From NCBI GenBank assembly GCA_002256395.1, contig NKJG01000004.1, forward strand, positions 248,001 to 312,000: a DNA stretch of 64,000 bases, in the 5' to 3' direction. Source of the stretch: Bacteroidetes bacterium B1(2017) (GTDB lineage: Bacteria; Bacteroidota; Bacteroidia; UKL13-3). The notes under the pieces were generated by a model. It saw only the letters and a program-made list of their open reading frames with translations, was not told the DNA's origin and made no database searches. Within the stretch, counting starts at the first letter, position 1; every line of letters starts with the position of its first letter. Position numbers and translations under genes: made by a program. Shown one piece after another: positions 35,883-45,424 of this stretch.

Positions 35883-37308
35883 TTTAATACTTTTATCTAT
35901 ACCGCTAGTAGCGTCGGTTCTGTTGTTATTTACCAGAGGCGGTTTGAGCCGAAACTTGGCGCTAGTATTTACTGTAATTCAATTAGGAGTTACAGCTTAT
36001 GCCTATTCTGTATTTAAAGCAGAAGGCGCTGTGCCATTTGATTTCTTGAGGAATTGGTCGGCTAAGCCTTTTATTAACGTTCATTTTTCAATGGATGGAA
36101 TTAGTATGCTAATGATTATCCTTAGCAATTTACTTCTTCCATTAATTGTATTAAGTGGATACAATAGAGAACTTACTCGTCCGCATGTATTTTATAGCCT
36201 AATGTTGTTTATGCAATTTGCCTTAAATGGTGTATTCATTGCATTTGATGGATTTGTGTATTATATATTCTGGGAATTGGCGCTTATTCCAATTTACTTT
36301 ATATCCTTCACTTGGGGTGGCGAAAACAGAGCTCAAGTTACACTTAAGTTTTTCATCTACACCTTAGCAGGTAGTTTATTAATGTTGTTTGGATTCTTAT
36401 TCCTTTACAATGGAAGTCCGGCACATTCATTAGATTGGTTGTCTTTAAAATCAAACCCTTCGTGTGGCTGCAATCAAACCTGGTTATTTTGGTTATTCTT
36501 TATAGCATTTGCTATTAAAATTCCAATTGTTCCATTCCATACTTGGCAACCCGATACCTATAAAACAGCTCCTACTCAAGGTACCATGTTATTATCAGGT
36601 ATTATGTTAAAAATGGGTACCTATAGTTTAATTCGCTGGTTAATTCCAATTGTACCTTCTGGTGCTTCGGAATGGCAACCTATTGCAATTGCCTTATGCG
36701 TAGCAGGTATAGTGTATGCTTCTGTAATTGCCATTATGCAAAGAGACTTAAAGAAATTGTTTGCTTATTCATCCATAGCTCATGTGGGTTTAATTAGTGC
36801 AGGTATACTTGCCATGAACCTAACAGGTATGCAAGGAAGTTTAATTCAAATGTTATCGCATGGTTTAACGGTTGTAGGCTTATTCCTTTGCGCGGATATT
36901 ATTTTTAATAGAACTCAAAATCCAAATGTAGAAGGAATAGGAGGGATACGTTTAGTAGCTCCACAATTTGCAACTTGGTTTATGGTTATTGTATTGGGTT
37001 CAGTTGCCTTGCCATTAACCAGTGGATTTGTGGGTGAGTTTATGTTATTGTATGGTGTTTATCAATACAATACTTGGCTAAGTGTATTTGCTGGCCTTAC
37101 AATAATTCTTGGAGCAGTTTATATGCTGCGCATGTATCAAAAAGTTGTTTTAGGAAAACCTATCATGGAAAACATGGTATTCCCAGATTTATATTGGAAC
37201 GAGAAAGTGGTATTAATAACACTTGGTATTTTAATTTTCTTCTTGGGTGTGTATCCTAAACCTATTATTGAGCTTACAGAACCCGTATTAAAAACATTAA
37301 CTAAATAA
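35875..37308 (+). CDS. nuoM: NADH-quinone oxidoreductase subunit M
   Basis: A 477-aa proton-pumping subunit. YYIFWELALIPIYFISFTWG holds the TM5 Glu, followed by KIPIVPFHTWQPDTYKTAPT and KLFAYSSIAHVGLISAG. A Cys pair (SNPSCGCNQ, near residue 199) in a loop is unusual. It is 8 nt from nuoN. Confidence 0.96.
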   Translation: MLSLILLSIPLVASVLLLFTRGGLSRNLALVFTVIQLGVTAYAYSVFKAEGAVPFDFLRNWSAKPFINVHFSMDGISMLMIILSNLLLPLIVLSGYNRELTRPHVFYSLMLFMQFALNGVFIAFDGFVYYIFWELALIPIYFISFTWGGENRAQVTLKFFIYTLAGSLLMLFGFLFLYNGSPAHSLDWLSLKSNPSCGCNQTWLFWLFFIAFAIKIPIVPFHTWQPDTYKTAPTQGTMLLSGIMLKMGTYSLIRWLIPIVPSGASEWQPIAIALCVAGIVYASVIAIMQRDLKKLFAYSSIAHVGLISAGILAMNLTGMQGSLIQMLSHGLTVVGLFLCADIIFNRTQNPNVEGIGGIRLVAPQFATWFMVIVLGSVALPLTSGFVGEFMLLYGVYQYNTWLSVFAGLTIILGAVYMLRMYQKVVLGKPIMENMVFPDLYWNEKVVLITLGILIFFLGVYPKPIIELTEPVLKTLTK

Positions 37309-37316
37309 TTCAGAAC

Positions 37317-38693
37317 GTGAATACAATTATTTATACATCGGTATTGGGATTTTTCTGCATGCTTGCAGAAATATTCAATTGGAGAAAATTAATCGTACCA
37401 GCACTGGTATTAGGTTTAGCCGTAATTTTTGGTCTGAACCTAAACGATTGGAATACCAACCAAGCATTTTATAATAACATGCTTAAGGTCGACAATTTTT
37501 CGGTGGCATTTAGTGGCCTAGCTATTTTTGTAACCTTATTAATTTTTATCCTTTCAACAGATTTTTATGCAAAAGACCAAGAACATTTAAGTGATTACAT
37601 GTCGATCCTAACCTTTATTTTGGTTGGAGCCTTAATGATGTTCTCTTTCTCTAATTTAACGATGTTGTTTTTGGGAATTGAAACGTTGTCTATTGCCTTG
37701 TATATAATGGCTGGTAGCAAACGTTTTGATGTTCGCTCAAACGAAGCAGGTTTCAAATATTTCCTAATGGGATCTTTTGCTTCTTGTTTCTTGTTATTTG
37801 GTATAACCTTAATTTATGGTGCTACTGGTACATTTGATTTAGCTAAGATTGCCGATTATACCATTCAAAATCAACATCACATTTCACCATTGTTTTATAC
37901 GGGTATGGTATTGATGGTTTTTGCCATGTTATTTAAGGTTTCTGCAGCTCCATTTCATTTCTGGGCTCCAGATGTATACGAAGGTGCTCCTGCTTTAATT
38001 ACAGCGTATATGAGCACGCTTGTTAAGATAGCCGCCTTTGCTGCGTTCTACAAATTAATGAGTGCAACCTTTTTCTATACCTCCACACAAGCAGAGCTTA
38101 TTTTAAATATTGCTGCTATTTTAACTTTAGCTGTAGGTAATTTAATGGCTTTGTCTCAAACTAATTTCAAGCGACTATTAGCATATTCAGGTATTTCACA
38201 TGCCGGATATATGATGTTGCTTATTTTAAGTGCACAAAATCAACCTGCAGGGGCATTGTTCTATTATGCCTTGGCTTATTCATTAAGTACTTTGGCTGCA
38301 TTTGCCATAGCTATTCCGGTATTTAAAGCAGCAGGTTCAGAAGAAATAGATTCGTTTAATGGCTTGGCAAAGAAAAATCCGGTACAAGCAGCTGCCATGA
38401 GTATGGCAATGTTAGGCCTTGCAGGTATCCCTCCATTTGCAGGATTTTTGGGTAAATATTATATTTTTACAGAGTCATTACACAGTGGTTTTCATAACAC
38501 TACTTTAGTTGCCATATTCGCCTCAATGATTGGTGTTTACTATTATTTTAAGGTAATTATTGCCATGTATGGCAAGCCTGCAAATGAAGCAAAAATTGAA
38601 ACTTCTATCAATTATCAGCTTGTTTTGTGGGTTTGTTTAGCTCTAAGTATCGCATTTGGCCTATATCCTGCGCCAATTTTGAATATTTTTTAG
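37317..38693 (+). CDS. nuoN: NADH-quinone oxidoreductase subunit N
   Basis: A 458-aa antiporter-like subunit read from GTG 37317, 8 nt after nuoM. FLGIETLSIALYIMAG with Glu in TM5, KVSAAPFHFWAPDVYEGAP and LLAYSGISHAGYM match NuoN/ND2. It closes the 14-gene operon. Confidence 0.95.
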   Translation: MNTIIYTSVLGFFCMLAEIFNWRKLIVPALVLGLAVIFGLNLNDWNTNQAFYNNMLKVDNFSVAFSGLAIFVTLLIFILSTDFYAKDQEHLSDYMSILTFILVGALMMFSFSNLTMLFLGIETLSIALYIMAGSKRFDVRSNEAGFKYFLMGSFASCFLLFGITLIYGATGTFDLAKIADYTIQNQHHISPLFYTGMVLMVFAMLFKVSAAPFHFWAPDVYEGAPALITAYMSTLVKIAAFAAFYKLMSATFFYTSTQAELILNIAAILTLAVGNLMALSQTNFKRLLAYSGISHAGYMMLLILSAQNQPAGALFYYALAYSLSTLAAFAIAIPVFKAAGSEEIDSFNGLAKKNPVQAAAMSMAMLGLAGIPPFAGFLGKYYIFTESLHSGFHNTTLVAIFASMIGVYYYFKVIIAMYGKPANEAKIETSINYQLVLWVCLALSIAFGLYPAPILNIF

Positions 38694-38816
38694 AGAATTT
38701 TTCCGTTTCCTTTATATTGCAAGTCGGACTTCACAATTAATTAATATGTGATGCAACTTGTATATTCCTAATTATTGACTTTTTTTGTAACAACTAAACT
38801 ATAAAATACAATTCGC

Positions 38817-39641
38817 ATGAACAAGGTAGCAACACCTCAAAAAGAAAGCTCATTGAAAAGCAATTTTGCAGCTTTCACAATTCCAATCCTGGTAATTACA
38901 GGTATCTTAATTTACATGTTTGTTTTGGGTAACCCAAGCAACTTCGAAGGTAACGACCCCAAAAATCACCCCGTAGCCGAAGGTATTGGTCACGTATTAG
39001 GTTTAATTTACAAAGGTGGTTTCATTGTACCAATCTTGTTATCATTGGTGTTAATGAGTATCACATTCTCTATTGAACGTTTTTTAACTATTGCAAAAGC
39101 TCAAGGTAAAGGTAGCGCAGAAGGATTTGTGCGTAAGGTACAAGGTCATTTAGGTGCTAACAGCGTTGATGCTGCTATTGCTGAGTGCGATAAACAACAA
39201 GGTTCAGTAGCTAATGTTGTTAGAGCTGCCTTAATCAAGTATAAAGAAATGGAAAGCAAATCGGATATGGATACAGACCATAAAGTATTGGCTATTCAAA
39301 AAGAATTAGAAGAAGCAACCACTTTAGAATTACCTATGTTAGAAAAGAACTTGGTAATTATCGCTACTATGGCATCTGTTTCAACTTTGATCGCGCTATT
39401 AGGAACGGTATTAGGTATGATTCGTGCGTTCTCGGCTTTAGGTACTGGTGGCGCTCCAGATTCAGTTGGTTTGGCAAATGGTATCTCTGAAGCTTTGATT
39501 AACACAGCTTTGGGTATTGGTAACTCAGCTATAGCTATTATTATGTACAACGTATTCACTACAAAAATTGATAAGATTACCTTTACAATTGATGAAGCTG
39601 GATATAGTATTGTACAAACATTTGCTGAAAAGCATAAATAA
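38817..39641 (+). CDS. exbB: MotA/TolQ/ExbB proton channel family protein
   Basis: A 274-aa protein with a long N-terminal extension carrying one membrane helix (about 20-42), then the ExbB core with helices near 70-90, 175-200 and 225-250. The conserved ATMASVSTLIALLGTVLGMI and NTALGIGNSAIAI blocks line the proton path. With ExbD it uses the proton gradient to drive TonB. A 123-nt spacer separates it from nuoN, so it probably has its own promoter. Confidence 0.9.
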   Translation: MNKVATPQKESSLKSNFAAFTIPILVITGILIYMFVLGNPSNFEGNDPKNHPVAEGIGHVLGLIYKGGFIVPILLSLVLMSITFSIERFLTIAKAQGKGSAEGFVRKVQGHLGANSVDAAIAECDKQQGSVANVVRAALIKYKEMESKSDMDTDHKVLAIQKELEEATTLELPMLEKNLVIIATMASVSTLIALLGTVLGMIRAFSALGTGGAPDSVGLANGISEALINTALGIGNSAIAIIMYNVFTTKIDKITFTIDEAGYSIVQTFAEKHK

Positions 39642-39649
39642 GTTGACGT

Positions 39650-39667
39650 TTTGGGTCTGAACCCAAA
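39650..39667. other. hairpin in the exbB-exbD spacer
   Basis: TTTGGGTCTGAACCCAAA is a perfect 7-bp stem with a 4-nt loop, 8 nt after the exbB stop codon. The U run comes about 11 nt later, so partial termination or mRNA processing could set the exbB to exbD ratio. It also belongs to the GGTTYGAACC-like palindrome family described under findings. Confidence 0.5.
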
Positions 39668-39717
39668 CTCAAACAAATTTTTTGATTTTTAGCGTTTAAT
39701 AATTAATACAAAACAAT

Positions 39718-40323
39718 ATGCCTAAGGTTAAAGTACCACGTAAGAGTACCTCGGTAGACATGACAGCCATGACGGATGTGGCTTTCCTGTTGCTGACGTT
39801 CTTTATGTTGGCTACACAATTTAAACCCGAAGAGCCGGTTACTATTAATGCCCCTTCGTCTGTTGCCGAAGTTCCTTTGCCAGATAAAGACATGATGACC
39901 ATTACCATTAGTGATGATAGCAGAGTGTTTTTTGAATTGCAAGGACAGCAATACAAGGAGACCTTAATTAAAAAAGTAGCCGCACTTCATAGTATTACTT
40001 TCACACCTGAGCAAATAAAAAGTTTCTCCCTAATGTCGAGTTTTGGAGTTCCTTTAAATCAATTGGGCAATTTGCTCAATACTAAATCAGAAGAAAGAGC
40101 TCAGTTTCCTCAAAAAGGAATACCTTGTGATTCATTGAATAACGAATTAGCAGAATGGATCTGGCAATCTCGCTTAACAAATAACCAAGTACGTGTGGCT
40201 ATTAAAGGTGATCAAGAAGCTAATTTCCCTGTTGTTAAACAAGTTATCAAAACCTTGCAGGATAAGAAAGTAAATCGTTTTAATTTCATCACTAACATGT
40301 CTACAGAGACTGTTGAAAAATAG
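39718..40323 (+). CDS. exbD: ExbD/TolR-family biopolymer transport protein (first copy)
   Basis: A 201-aa protein. A short basic N terminus leads into the single helix with the essential Asp: SVDMTAMTDVAFLLLTFFML (Asp near 19). The periplasmic part (about 45-195) is longer than in E. coli ExbD. It partners ExbB in the TonB motor. A second exbD copy follows 9 nt later. Confidence 0.88.
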   Translation: MPKVKVPRKSTSVDMTAMTDVAFLLLTFFMLATQFKPEEPVTINAPSSVAEVPLPDKDMMTITISDDSRVFFELQGQQYKETLIKKVAALHSITFTPEQIKSFSLMSSFGVPLNQLGNLLNTKSEERAQFPQKGIPCDSLNNELAEWIWQSRLTNNQVRVAIKGDQEANFPVVKQVIKTLQDKKVNRFNFITNMSTETVEK

Positions 40324-40332
40324 TAAAATAAA

Positions 40333-40986
40333 ATGGCAGAAATAGAAGGCGGCGGCGGTGGCCATAAAAAAGGTGGGAAACCAAAAGGGAAGAAAATGTC
40401 GACTCGTGTTGACTTTACCCCCATGGTAGATTTGGGCTTCTTGCTCATTACTTTCTTTATGTTGACCACCTCCATGAATAAGCCAAAAACGATGGAGATT
40501 AACATGCCGGTTGATGAACCGAATGTTGTAAAAACACCTGTAAAAGCCTCTCAAGCAATTACCCTATTGCTAGCAGAGAACGATGAAATAGTTTATTATT
40601 TTATTGATGAAAAAACGGGTGAGCCCGAAACACCTGTAATTACCAATTTTAGTAAAGGCGGAATAAGAGCTACTTTGTTAAACAAAAACAAAGAACTTTT
40701 AGATAAAGCCAATGCCAATAATTACGATTCAATTCCTGTTCTGAAGGATATGTATAAGAAAAATCAGATTAAGGAAGAAGAAATGAAATCTAGAATAGCT
40801 GGTATTAAGGCCAATCCTCATGCCTTAATTGTTGTAATTAAAGCAGATGATAAAGCCAAATACAAGAATTTAGTGGATATTTTAGATGAAATGCTAATTT
40901 GTAATATTGGTCGTTATGCTATTGTTGATATTACACCAGTAGAACAAGAATTGATTAAGACCGCAATGGCAGTAAAACCTCAATAA
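40333..40986 (+). CDS. exbD: ExbD/TolR-family biopolymer transport protein (second copy)
   Basis: A 217-aa protein with a Gly-rich, basic N terminus (EGGGGGHKKGGKPKGKK), then the helix VDFTPMVDLGFLLITFFML with Asp near 36, and a large periplasmic domain. The two copies differ strongly outside the helix, so they could form a heteromeric motor, a recurrent arrangement in Bacteroidota. It ends 1 nt before tonB. Confidence 0.88.
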   Translation: MAEIEGGGGGHKKGGKPKGKKMSTRVDFTPMVDLGFLLITFFMLTTSMNKPKTMEINMPVDEPNVVKTPVKASQAITLLLAENDEIVYYFIDEKTGEPETPVITNFSKGGIRATLLNKNKELLDKANANNYDSIPVLKDMYKKNQIKEEEMKSRIAGIKANPHALIVVIKADDKAKYKNLVDILDEMLICNIGRYAIVDITPVEQELIKTAMAVKPQ

Positions 40987-40987
40987 C

Positions 40988-41791
40988 ATGGCAGCAAAAT
41001 TAGATATATTTGATAGTAAGTGGGTGGAGCTAGTTTTTACTGGCAGAAACAAAGCTTATGGTGCCTATGTGTTGCGCAAAAAAGGCGACGAGTACACCAT
41101 TAAAGGAATTATTTTTGCAGTAGTTTTGTTTACTGCAAGTATCTCAGCTCCCGTAATTGTGAATTATATTAAATCACAAATCCCTAAAGAAAATGCGGTG
41201 AAGGTTACTGATGTAACAACATTAGAAGAGCCACCACCCATTGATAAAAACGAACCACCACCACCACCTACAGAACCACCGCCACCTTTAAAAAGTACGG
41301 TGAAGTTTACTCCTCCTGAAATTAAACCGGATGAAGAGGTTCCAGATGATGAACCACCTCCGATTCAAGAAGAAATGAAGGATAAAGATGCTGGTGTTAC
41401 AACCGTTGAGGGTGACCCTAATGGTGTTGATGCTTCTTTAACAGAAGGTGGAGAAGGTGATGGAGAGGCCCCAGAAATTTTAACATTTGCAGAACAAATG
41501 CCTGAGTTTGCTGGTGGTACCGAAGAACTCTATAAGTATTTGAGTAAGAATATCCAATATCCTCCTTTAGCTAGAGAAAATAGTATTGAAGGAAAAGTGG
41601 TTTTAACCTTTGTGGTTGGATCAGATGGAAAAATCTCTCAAATTGAACAAGTAGGAAAAAAACTTGGTTGGTCATGTGATGAAGAAGCGATTCGTGTTGT
41701 GAAGAACATGCCACCTTGGACTCCTGGTAAACAAAATGGAAAAGCGGTAGTTGTAAAGTTTACTTTGCCTATTCGTTTCCAATTGAATTAA
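40988..41791 (+). CDS. tonB: energy transducer TonB
   Basis: A 267-aa protein. The N-terminal cytoplasmic segment (KWVELVFTGRNKAYGAYVLRK) precedes one membrane helix (about 36-56), then a Pro-rich periplasmic linker (about 80-125, PPPPPTEPPPPLK), an acidic stretch, and the TonB_C domain (about 170-267, with the conserved YPPLARENSIEGKVVLTFVV). It carries energy from ExbBD to outer-membrane receptors. The domain is strikingly like those in the exported proteins at 54563-56237. Confidence 0.92.
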   Translation: MAAKLDIFDSKWVELVFTGRNKAYGAYVLRKKGDEYTIKGIIFAVVLFTASISAPVIVNYIKSQIPKENAVKVTDVTTLEEPPPIDKNEPPPPPTEPPPPLKSTVKFTPPEIKPDEEVPDDEPPPIQEEMKDKDAGVTTVEGDPNGVDASLTEGGEGDGEAPEILTFAEQMPEFAGGTEELYKYLSKNIQYPPLARENSIEGKVVLTFVVGSDGKISQIEQVGKKLGWSCDEEAIRVVKNMPPWTPGKQNGKAVVVKFTLPIRFQLN

Positions 41792-41802
41792 TACTAAAAA
41801 TG

Positions 41803-41857
41803 GGCCTGAATCTACTTTGTAGCCGAAATTCTTTTGGTTGCCTTGTAGGTTCAGGCC
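41803..41857. other. 13-bp hairpin with long loop between tonB and the small membrane gene
   Basis: Arms 41803-41815 (GGCCTGAATCTAC) and 41845-41857 pair with one T-G wobble around a 29-nt loop. No clear U tract follows, so it may protect the upstream mRNA end or damp read-through rather than terminate fully. Confidence 0.5.
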
Positions 41858-41899
41858 TTGTTTGTTAATATATTTGGTGCCCCCAATTGAATTAAGAAA

Positions 41900-42121
41900 A
41901 TGAATGACCAAATTGAAGAAATAAGAGAAGAACGACAAGATAAGGTAAGTAAGATATTCAATTATTTTAGTGCTATAATGGGTGTTTTTTATATGGTTAT
42001 GGGTGTCGTTTTTTACTTTTTCCCCTTTACCGAATCCTTTGATACCTGGGCTAAAATATCCATAAGTGTAGTTTTAGTTTTATACGGCGGCTTTAGGTTA
42101 AAAAGGGCATTATGGTCATGA
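41900..42121 (+). CDS. small two-helix membrane protein of the exb-tonB operon
   Basis: A 73-aa protein with a charged N terminus (NDQIEEIREERQDKVSK) and two membrane helices (about 22-42 and 49-67), ending FRLKRALWS. The family is not recognised. The following substrate-binding protein gene overlaps its stop codon, so the two are translationally coupled. Confidence 0.65.
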   Translation: MNDQIEEIREERQDKVSKIFNYFSAIMGVFYMVMGVVFYFFPFTESFDTWAKISISVVLVLYGGFRLKRALWS

Positions 42122-43053
42122 AAAAACTTGTTTTGATTCTAAGTGTGGGCTTAGCCTTTGTATCTTGTAGTAACCCTTCAAGTAGTTCAAGAGATACTGA
42201 TACTCCTAGTAGTGGCGAAATTACTGTTGCTTGCGATGAAAGTTTAAAGCCAATAATGGAAGCCGAAGAAATGGTGTTTGAGGAACTCTATCCAAATGCC
42301 AAAATTACCATGCGTTACATGAGTGAATATGATGCCATTCAAGCCATGATTCACGACAGCGCAAGAATGGCCATTGTAACGCGTGAACTCTTACCAGCCG
42401 AAACAGAAGTATTAAATGAGCAACATATTAGTAAGGCCAATTATCATAAACTAGGGTACGATGCCGTTGCTTTTATAATGAACCCAGCCAATAAAGATAC
42501 TAGCTTTTCATTAAAACAAATTCATAGCCTCTTATCGGGAGAATATACAGATTGGAAGCAGCTAAATGCCAATAGTACCTTGGGTAAAATTAATATCGTA
42601 TTCGATAGTCCAAGCTCAGGAGCAATTAGATTGTTAAAAGATAGCGTGCTAAAAGGGTCTGATTTAGGTAAAAATTGTTTTGCCTTAAAAAGTAATCCAG
42701 AGGTTATTGAATATGTGCAAAAGAACAAAAATGCCATTGGAATAATTGGGGTAAGTTGGATTAGCGATACGGATGATATTCAAGCTAAAGGCTTTCTTGA
42801 AACCGTTAAAGTAGCAGAAGTTGAACCCATCTTGATGCGTTTAGCCGGAATAACAAATAAGCCTATTCAAGGCAATATTGCATTAAAGCAATACCCTTAT
42901 TGGCGTCAAATAAAAGTAGCAAGCAGAGAAATGAGAGCTGGCCTTGGCACGGGCTTTGCCAGCTTTATGGAAAGTGAACCAGGACAAAAAATTATTTTAA
43001 AAGGAGGCTTGGTACCTTTTAGATCATCTATTAGAACGATAAATATAAATTAG
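42118..43053 (+). CDS. PstS-like substrate-binding lipoprotein
   Basis: A 311-aa protein read from ATG 42118 (an ATG 6 nt upstream is also possible). It has a lipoprotein signal MKKLVLILSVGLAFVSC, then a Ser-rich linker and a type 2 periplasmic binding fold. GEITVACDESLKPIM begins the domain, and FDSPSSGAIRLLKDSV resembles the phosphate-binding SGT loop of PstS. No pst permease or ATPase gene is nearby, so it may not serve classical phosphate import. It lies between the TonB genes and a TPR gene. Confidence 0.75.
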   Translation: MKKLVLILSVGLAFVSCSNPSSSSRDTDTPSSGEITVACDESLKPIMEAEEMVFEELYPNAKITMRYMSEYDAIQAMIHDSARMAIVTRELLPAETEVLNEQHISKANYHKLGYDAVAFIMNPANKDTSFSLKQIHSLLSGEYTDWKQLNANSTLGKINIVFDSPSSGAIRLLKDSVLKGSDLGKNCFALKSNPEVIEYVQKNKNAIGIIGVSWISDTDDIQAKGFLETVKVAEVEPILMRLAGITNKPIQGNIALKQYPYWRQIKVASREMRAGLGTGFASFMESEPGQKIILKGGLVPFRSSIRTININ

Positions 43054-43058
43054 GATAC

Positions 43059-44696
43059 ATGAAAAACAGAGTATTGATTTTGATTTGCAGCATATTTGTT
43101 GCATTTGGAGCTAAGGCCCAAAGCTTAGAAGAAGGATTAAGAGATATTGATTTTGAAAAATACGAGGCATCTAGAAATGTATTCAAGGCACTCGTTGCAA
43201 AAGAACCAAACAATGGTGATTATTGGTATCATTTGGGTCAATCATATTTGAATTTATTAAATGTTGACTCAGCAGCATATTGCTATAATGAAGGTGTTAA
43301 AATAGCTCCAGCTAACCCAGCTAATTATGCTGGTTTAGGAGAGTTGGAATTATTAAATGAAAATAAGGATAAAGCGAAGGTTTTATTTGACAAATCACTT
43401 TCATTTAGTAAAAATAGAGCAGGCATTTATACCGATATTAAAGCTATTACAGTTGTAGCTTCTAGTATGGTTAATAACTCTATTGCCAAAATGTTAGATG
43501 AAGCTGAAAGCTTAATAAAAATGGGTTTTGAGCAAAATAGAAAAGATTACGATTTGCTTATTGCTGGTGGTGATGTTTACTTAGAGAAAAATGATGGAGG
43601 TAATGCCGCTACTTTTTATGAAAGAGCAATCGTTGTTGATCCTAAAAATCCTAAAGCATACACTCGTGTTTCACTTATCTGGATTCGTGTTAAAAATTAT
43701 GAACAAGCTCAAACCGATTTAAATAGGGCGTTTGAAAAAGACCCTAACTATGCTCCAGCTTGGAAGTATCAAGCAGAGTTGTATTACTCACAACGCAAAT
43801 TTGCTTTGGCAAAAGAAGCGTATGCAAAATACCTTTCTAATTCTGAACCAAGTATGGCTAACCAAATTAGATTTGCTCGTATTTTGTTTTTGAGTAAAGC
43901 GTATGATGAATCGTTAGAGAAGATTGATGAGATTCAAAAACAAGATAAAACTACTTTGTTGTTGTATCGTTTAAGAGCATTCTCTGTTTGTGAGGTGGTT
44001 GAAACCAAAGCAGATGTTGAATTGGCGAAAAGTGGTTTAGGTTCTCTTGAATATTATTTCCAAAAACAAGATCCTAAGAAAATTACTGCCACAGATTATG
44101 AGTATTTAGGAAGATTGCAAGCTCGTGTAGGAGGTAAAGATTCATTGGCAGTTATAACACTTAAACAAGCGATGGCTCTTAACCCTTACAATACCGATAT
44201 GTATATTGATTTAGCTAAGGTATATAATAAAATGAAGCAATTTGACAGTGCTGCCGCCACTTATGAGATATACATTAGTAAATCTAAAAAGGTTAACGCT
44301 GCCGATTATTTCTTATACGGTAAAGCTCTTTATAATTCTAAGCAATACACTAAAGCCGATTCTGCTTTTATTAAAGTAAATGAAATGAAGCCAGATTATC
44401 CAGATGCTTATTTATGGAGAGGAAATTCTAACTCTGCGATGGACCCAGATTTTGAATCAGATTTTGCGAAGGTTCATTATGAAAAATATATTTCTTTGTT
44501 AACTGCCGATCCTGAAAAGTTTGAATCTACCTTAAAGGCAAAAAATAAGGCAGGTTTAATAAATGCCTATGGCTACCTTGGATTCTTTTATTTAAATAAA
44601 GATAAGAAGGCGGAGGCAAAAGATTACTACAAAAAGGTGATTGAGCTTGATCCTCAAAATACAAAGGCAAAAACAGTTCTTGCCGATATAAAATAA
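43059..44696 (+). CDS. periplasmic TPR-repeat protein
   Basis: A 545-aa protein with signal peptide MKNRVLILICSIFVAFGAKAQ, then about ten tetratricopeptide repeats (for example YWYHLGQSYLNLLNVDSAAYCYNEG and AWKYQAELYYSQRKFALAKEAYAKY, each shown in part). It starts 5 nt after the PstS-like gene and ends 20 nt before a strong terminator, so it is the last gene of the exbB operon. TPRs suggest a scaffold role in the periplasm. Confidence 0.82.
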   Translation: MKNRVLILICSIFVAFGAKAQSLEEGLRDIDFEKYEASRNVFKALVAKEPNNGDYWYHLGQSYLNLLNVDSAAYCYNEGVKIAPANPANYAGLGELELLNENKDKAKVLFDKSLSFSKNRAGIYTDIKAITVVASSMVNNSIAKMLDEAESLIKMGFEQNRKDYDLLIAGGDVYLEKNDGGNAATFYERAIVVDPKNPKAYTRVSLIWIRVKNYEQAQTDLNRAFEKDPNYAPAWKYQAELYYSQRKFALAKEAYAKYLSNSEPSMANQIRFARILFLSKAYDESLEKIDEIQKQDKTTLLLYRLRAFSVCEVVETKADVELAKSGLGSLEYYFQKQDPKKITATDYEYLGRLQARVGGKDSLAVITLKQAMALNPYNTDMYIDLAKVYNKMKQFDSAAATYEIYISKSKKVNAADYFLYGKALYNSKQYTKADSAFIKVNEMKPDYPDAYLWRGNSNSAMDPDFESDFAKVHYEKYISLLTADPEKFESTLKAKNKAGLINAYGYLGFFYLNKDKKAEAKDYYKKVIELDPQNTKAKTVLADIK

Positions 44697-44716
44697 TTGA
44701 ACTAATACATATTGAA

Positions 44717-44751
44717 AAAAGGTTGTTTCGGAAACGAAACAACCTTTTTTT
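44717..44751 (+). terminator. intrinsic terminator of the exb-tonB operon
   Basis: Perfect 14-bp arms 44717-44730 and 44735-44748 (core GGTTGTTTCG/CGAAACAACC) close a GAAA tetraloop and run into seven T. A-rich left flank makes it bidirectional with the convergent gene. Confidence 0.92.
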
Positions 44752-45391
44752 ATTCCCACATATCGAGGTCTTCGTAATTAAATGGACCCGAAATGGCAAT
44801 GCCCACAAATATGGTTTGAGGTAAATGATCATAGGCTATATTTAGCACTACTTGATTTACAATTGGGATAAAAACACCTGCGGTAAAATTAAATTTAAAC
44901 TTGGTATCATACGGGTTAAATACCCATTCTGTTTCACCTGGCTGTGCAAATGGAGTTTGAATTTCTCTAAAATTTCTTTGTCGAACTACCCCAACACCAA
45001 GGTAGAAAGGAATTTTTTGAGTGATGGGTACTACCACGTTAAAAGTACCAGCGAAGGAATAGTAATTCTTAGATTTACGCGTAAACCACCCCTTATTGGA
45101 AGCAGTATCATAATCCACACCGCTAAATCCTTTGCGAGTATTATTAAAATTTTCTATCCCCATGCGCCAACTCACCCCAAAGCCAATTTTCCTATAACTG
45201 ATATGGTTTCCTCCAATCATTAAATTTTGATAGGGCAATACTCCCATTCCAAAGGCATTGTAAATAACAGGTTTTCCTTTTTCTTTTATAGGCAAGGAAA
45301 TTGGGTGATAAGAATTGCCCTGAGCCCATATTAACTTGCAAGAAAAGAGTAGGATCAAAACGATAAAGATGGCAGATTTTGAATTTTTCAT
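44750..45391 (-). CDS. hypothetical exported, beta-barrel-like protein
   Basis: A 213-aa protein with a signal peptide (IFIVLILLFSCKLIWAQ). The mature part has alternating strands with Gly and aromatic residues (MIGGNHISYRKIGFGVSWRMG, FYLGVGVVRQR, KFNFTAGVFIPI), which fits an eight-stranded outer-membrane barrel. The family is not recognised. It is convergent with the exb-tonB operon and divergent from trmD. Confidence 0.6.
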   Translation of the reverse strand: MKNSKSAIFIVLILLFSCKLIWAQGNSYHPISLPIKEKGKPVIYNAFGMGVLPYQNLMIGGNHISYRKIGFGVSWRMGIENFNNTRKGFSGVDYDTASNKGWFTRKSKNYYSFAGTFNVVVPITQKIPFYLGVGVVRQRNFREIQTPFAQPGETEWVFNPYDTKFKFNFTAGVFIPIVNQVVLNIAYDHLPQTIFVGIAISGPFNYEDLDMWE

Positions 45392-45424
45392 AGTTTAAAA
45401 ATAGGGTGATGGCAGAAAAGAACT

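Noticed and set aside
39296..40554. Several frames on the minus strand opposite exbB and exbD
   Set aside because: They mirror the codon pattern of the real plus-strand genes and have no independent motif or spacing.
42118..43053. Classical PstS of a phosphate ABC transporter
   Set aside because: No pstC, pstA, pstB or phoU lies near, and the gene is embedded in the TonB operon, so only a PstS-like fold is claimed.
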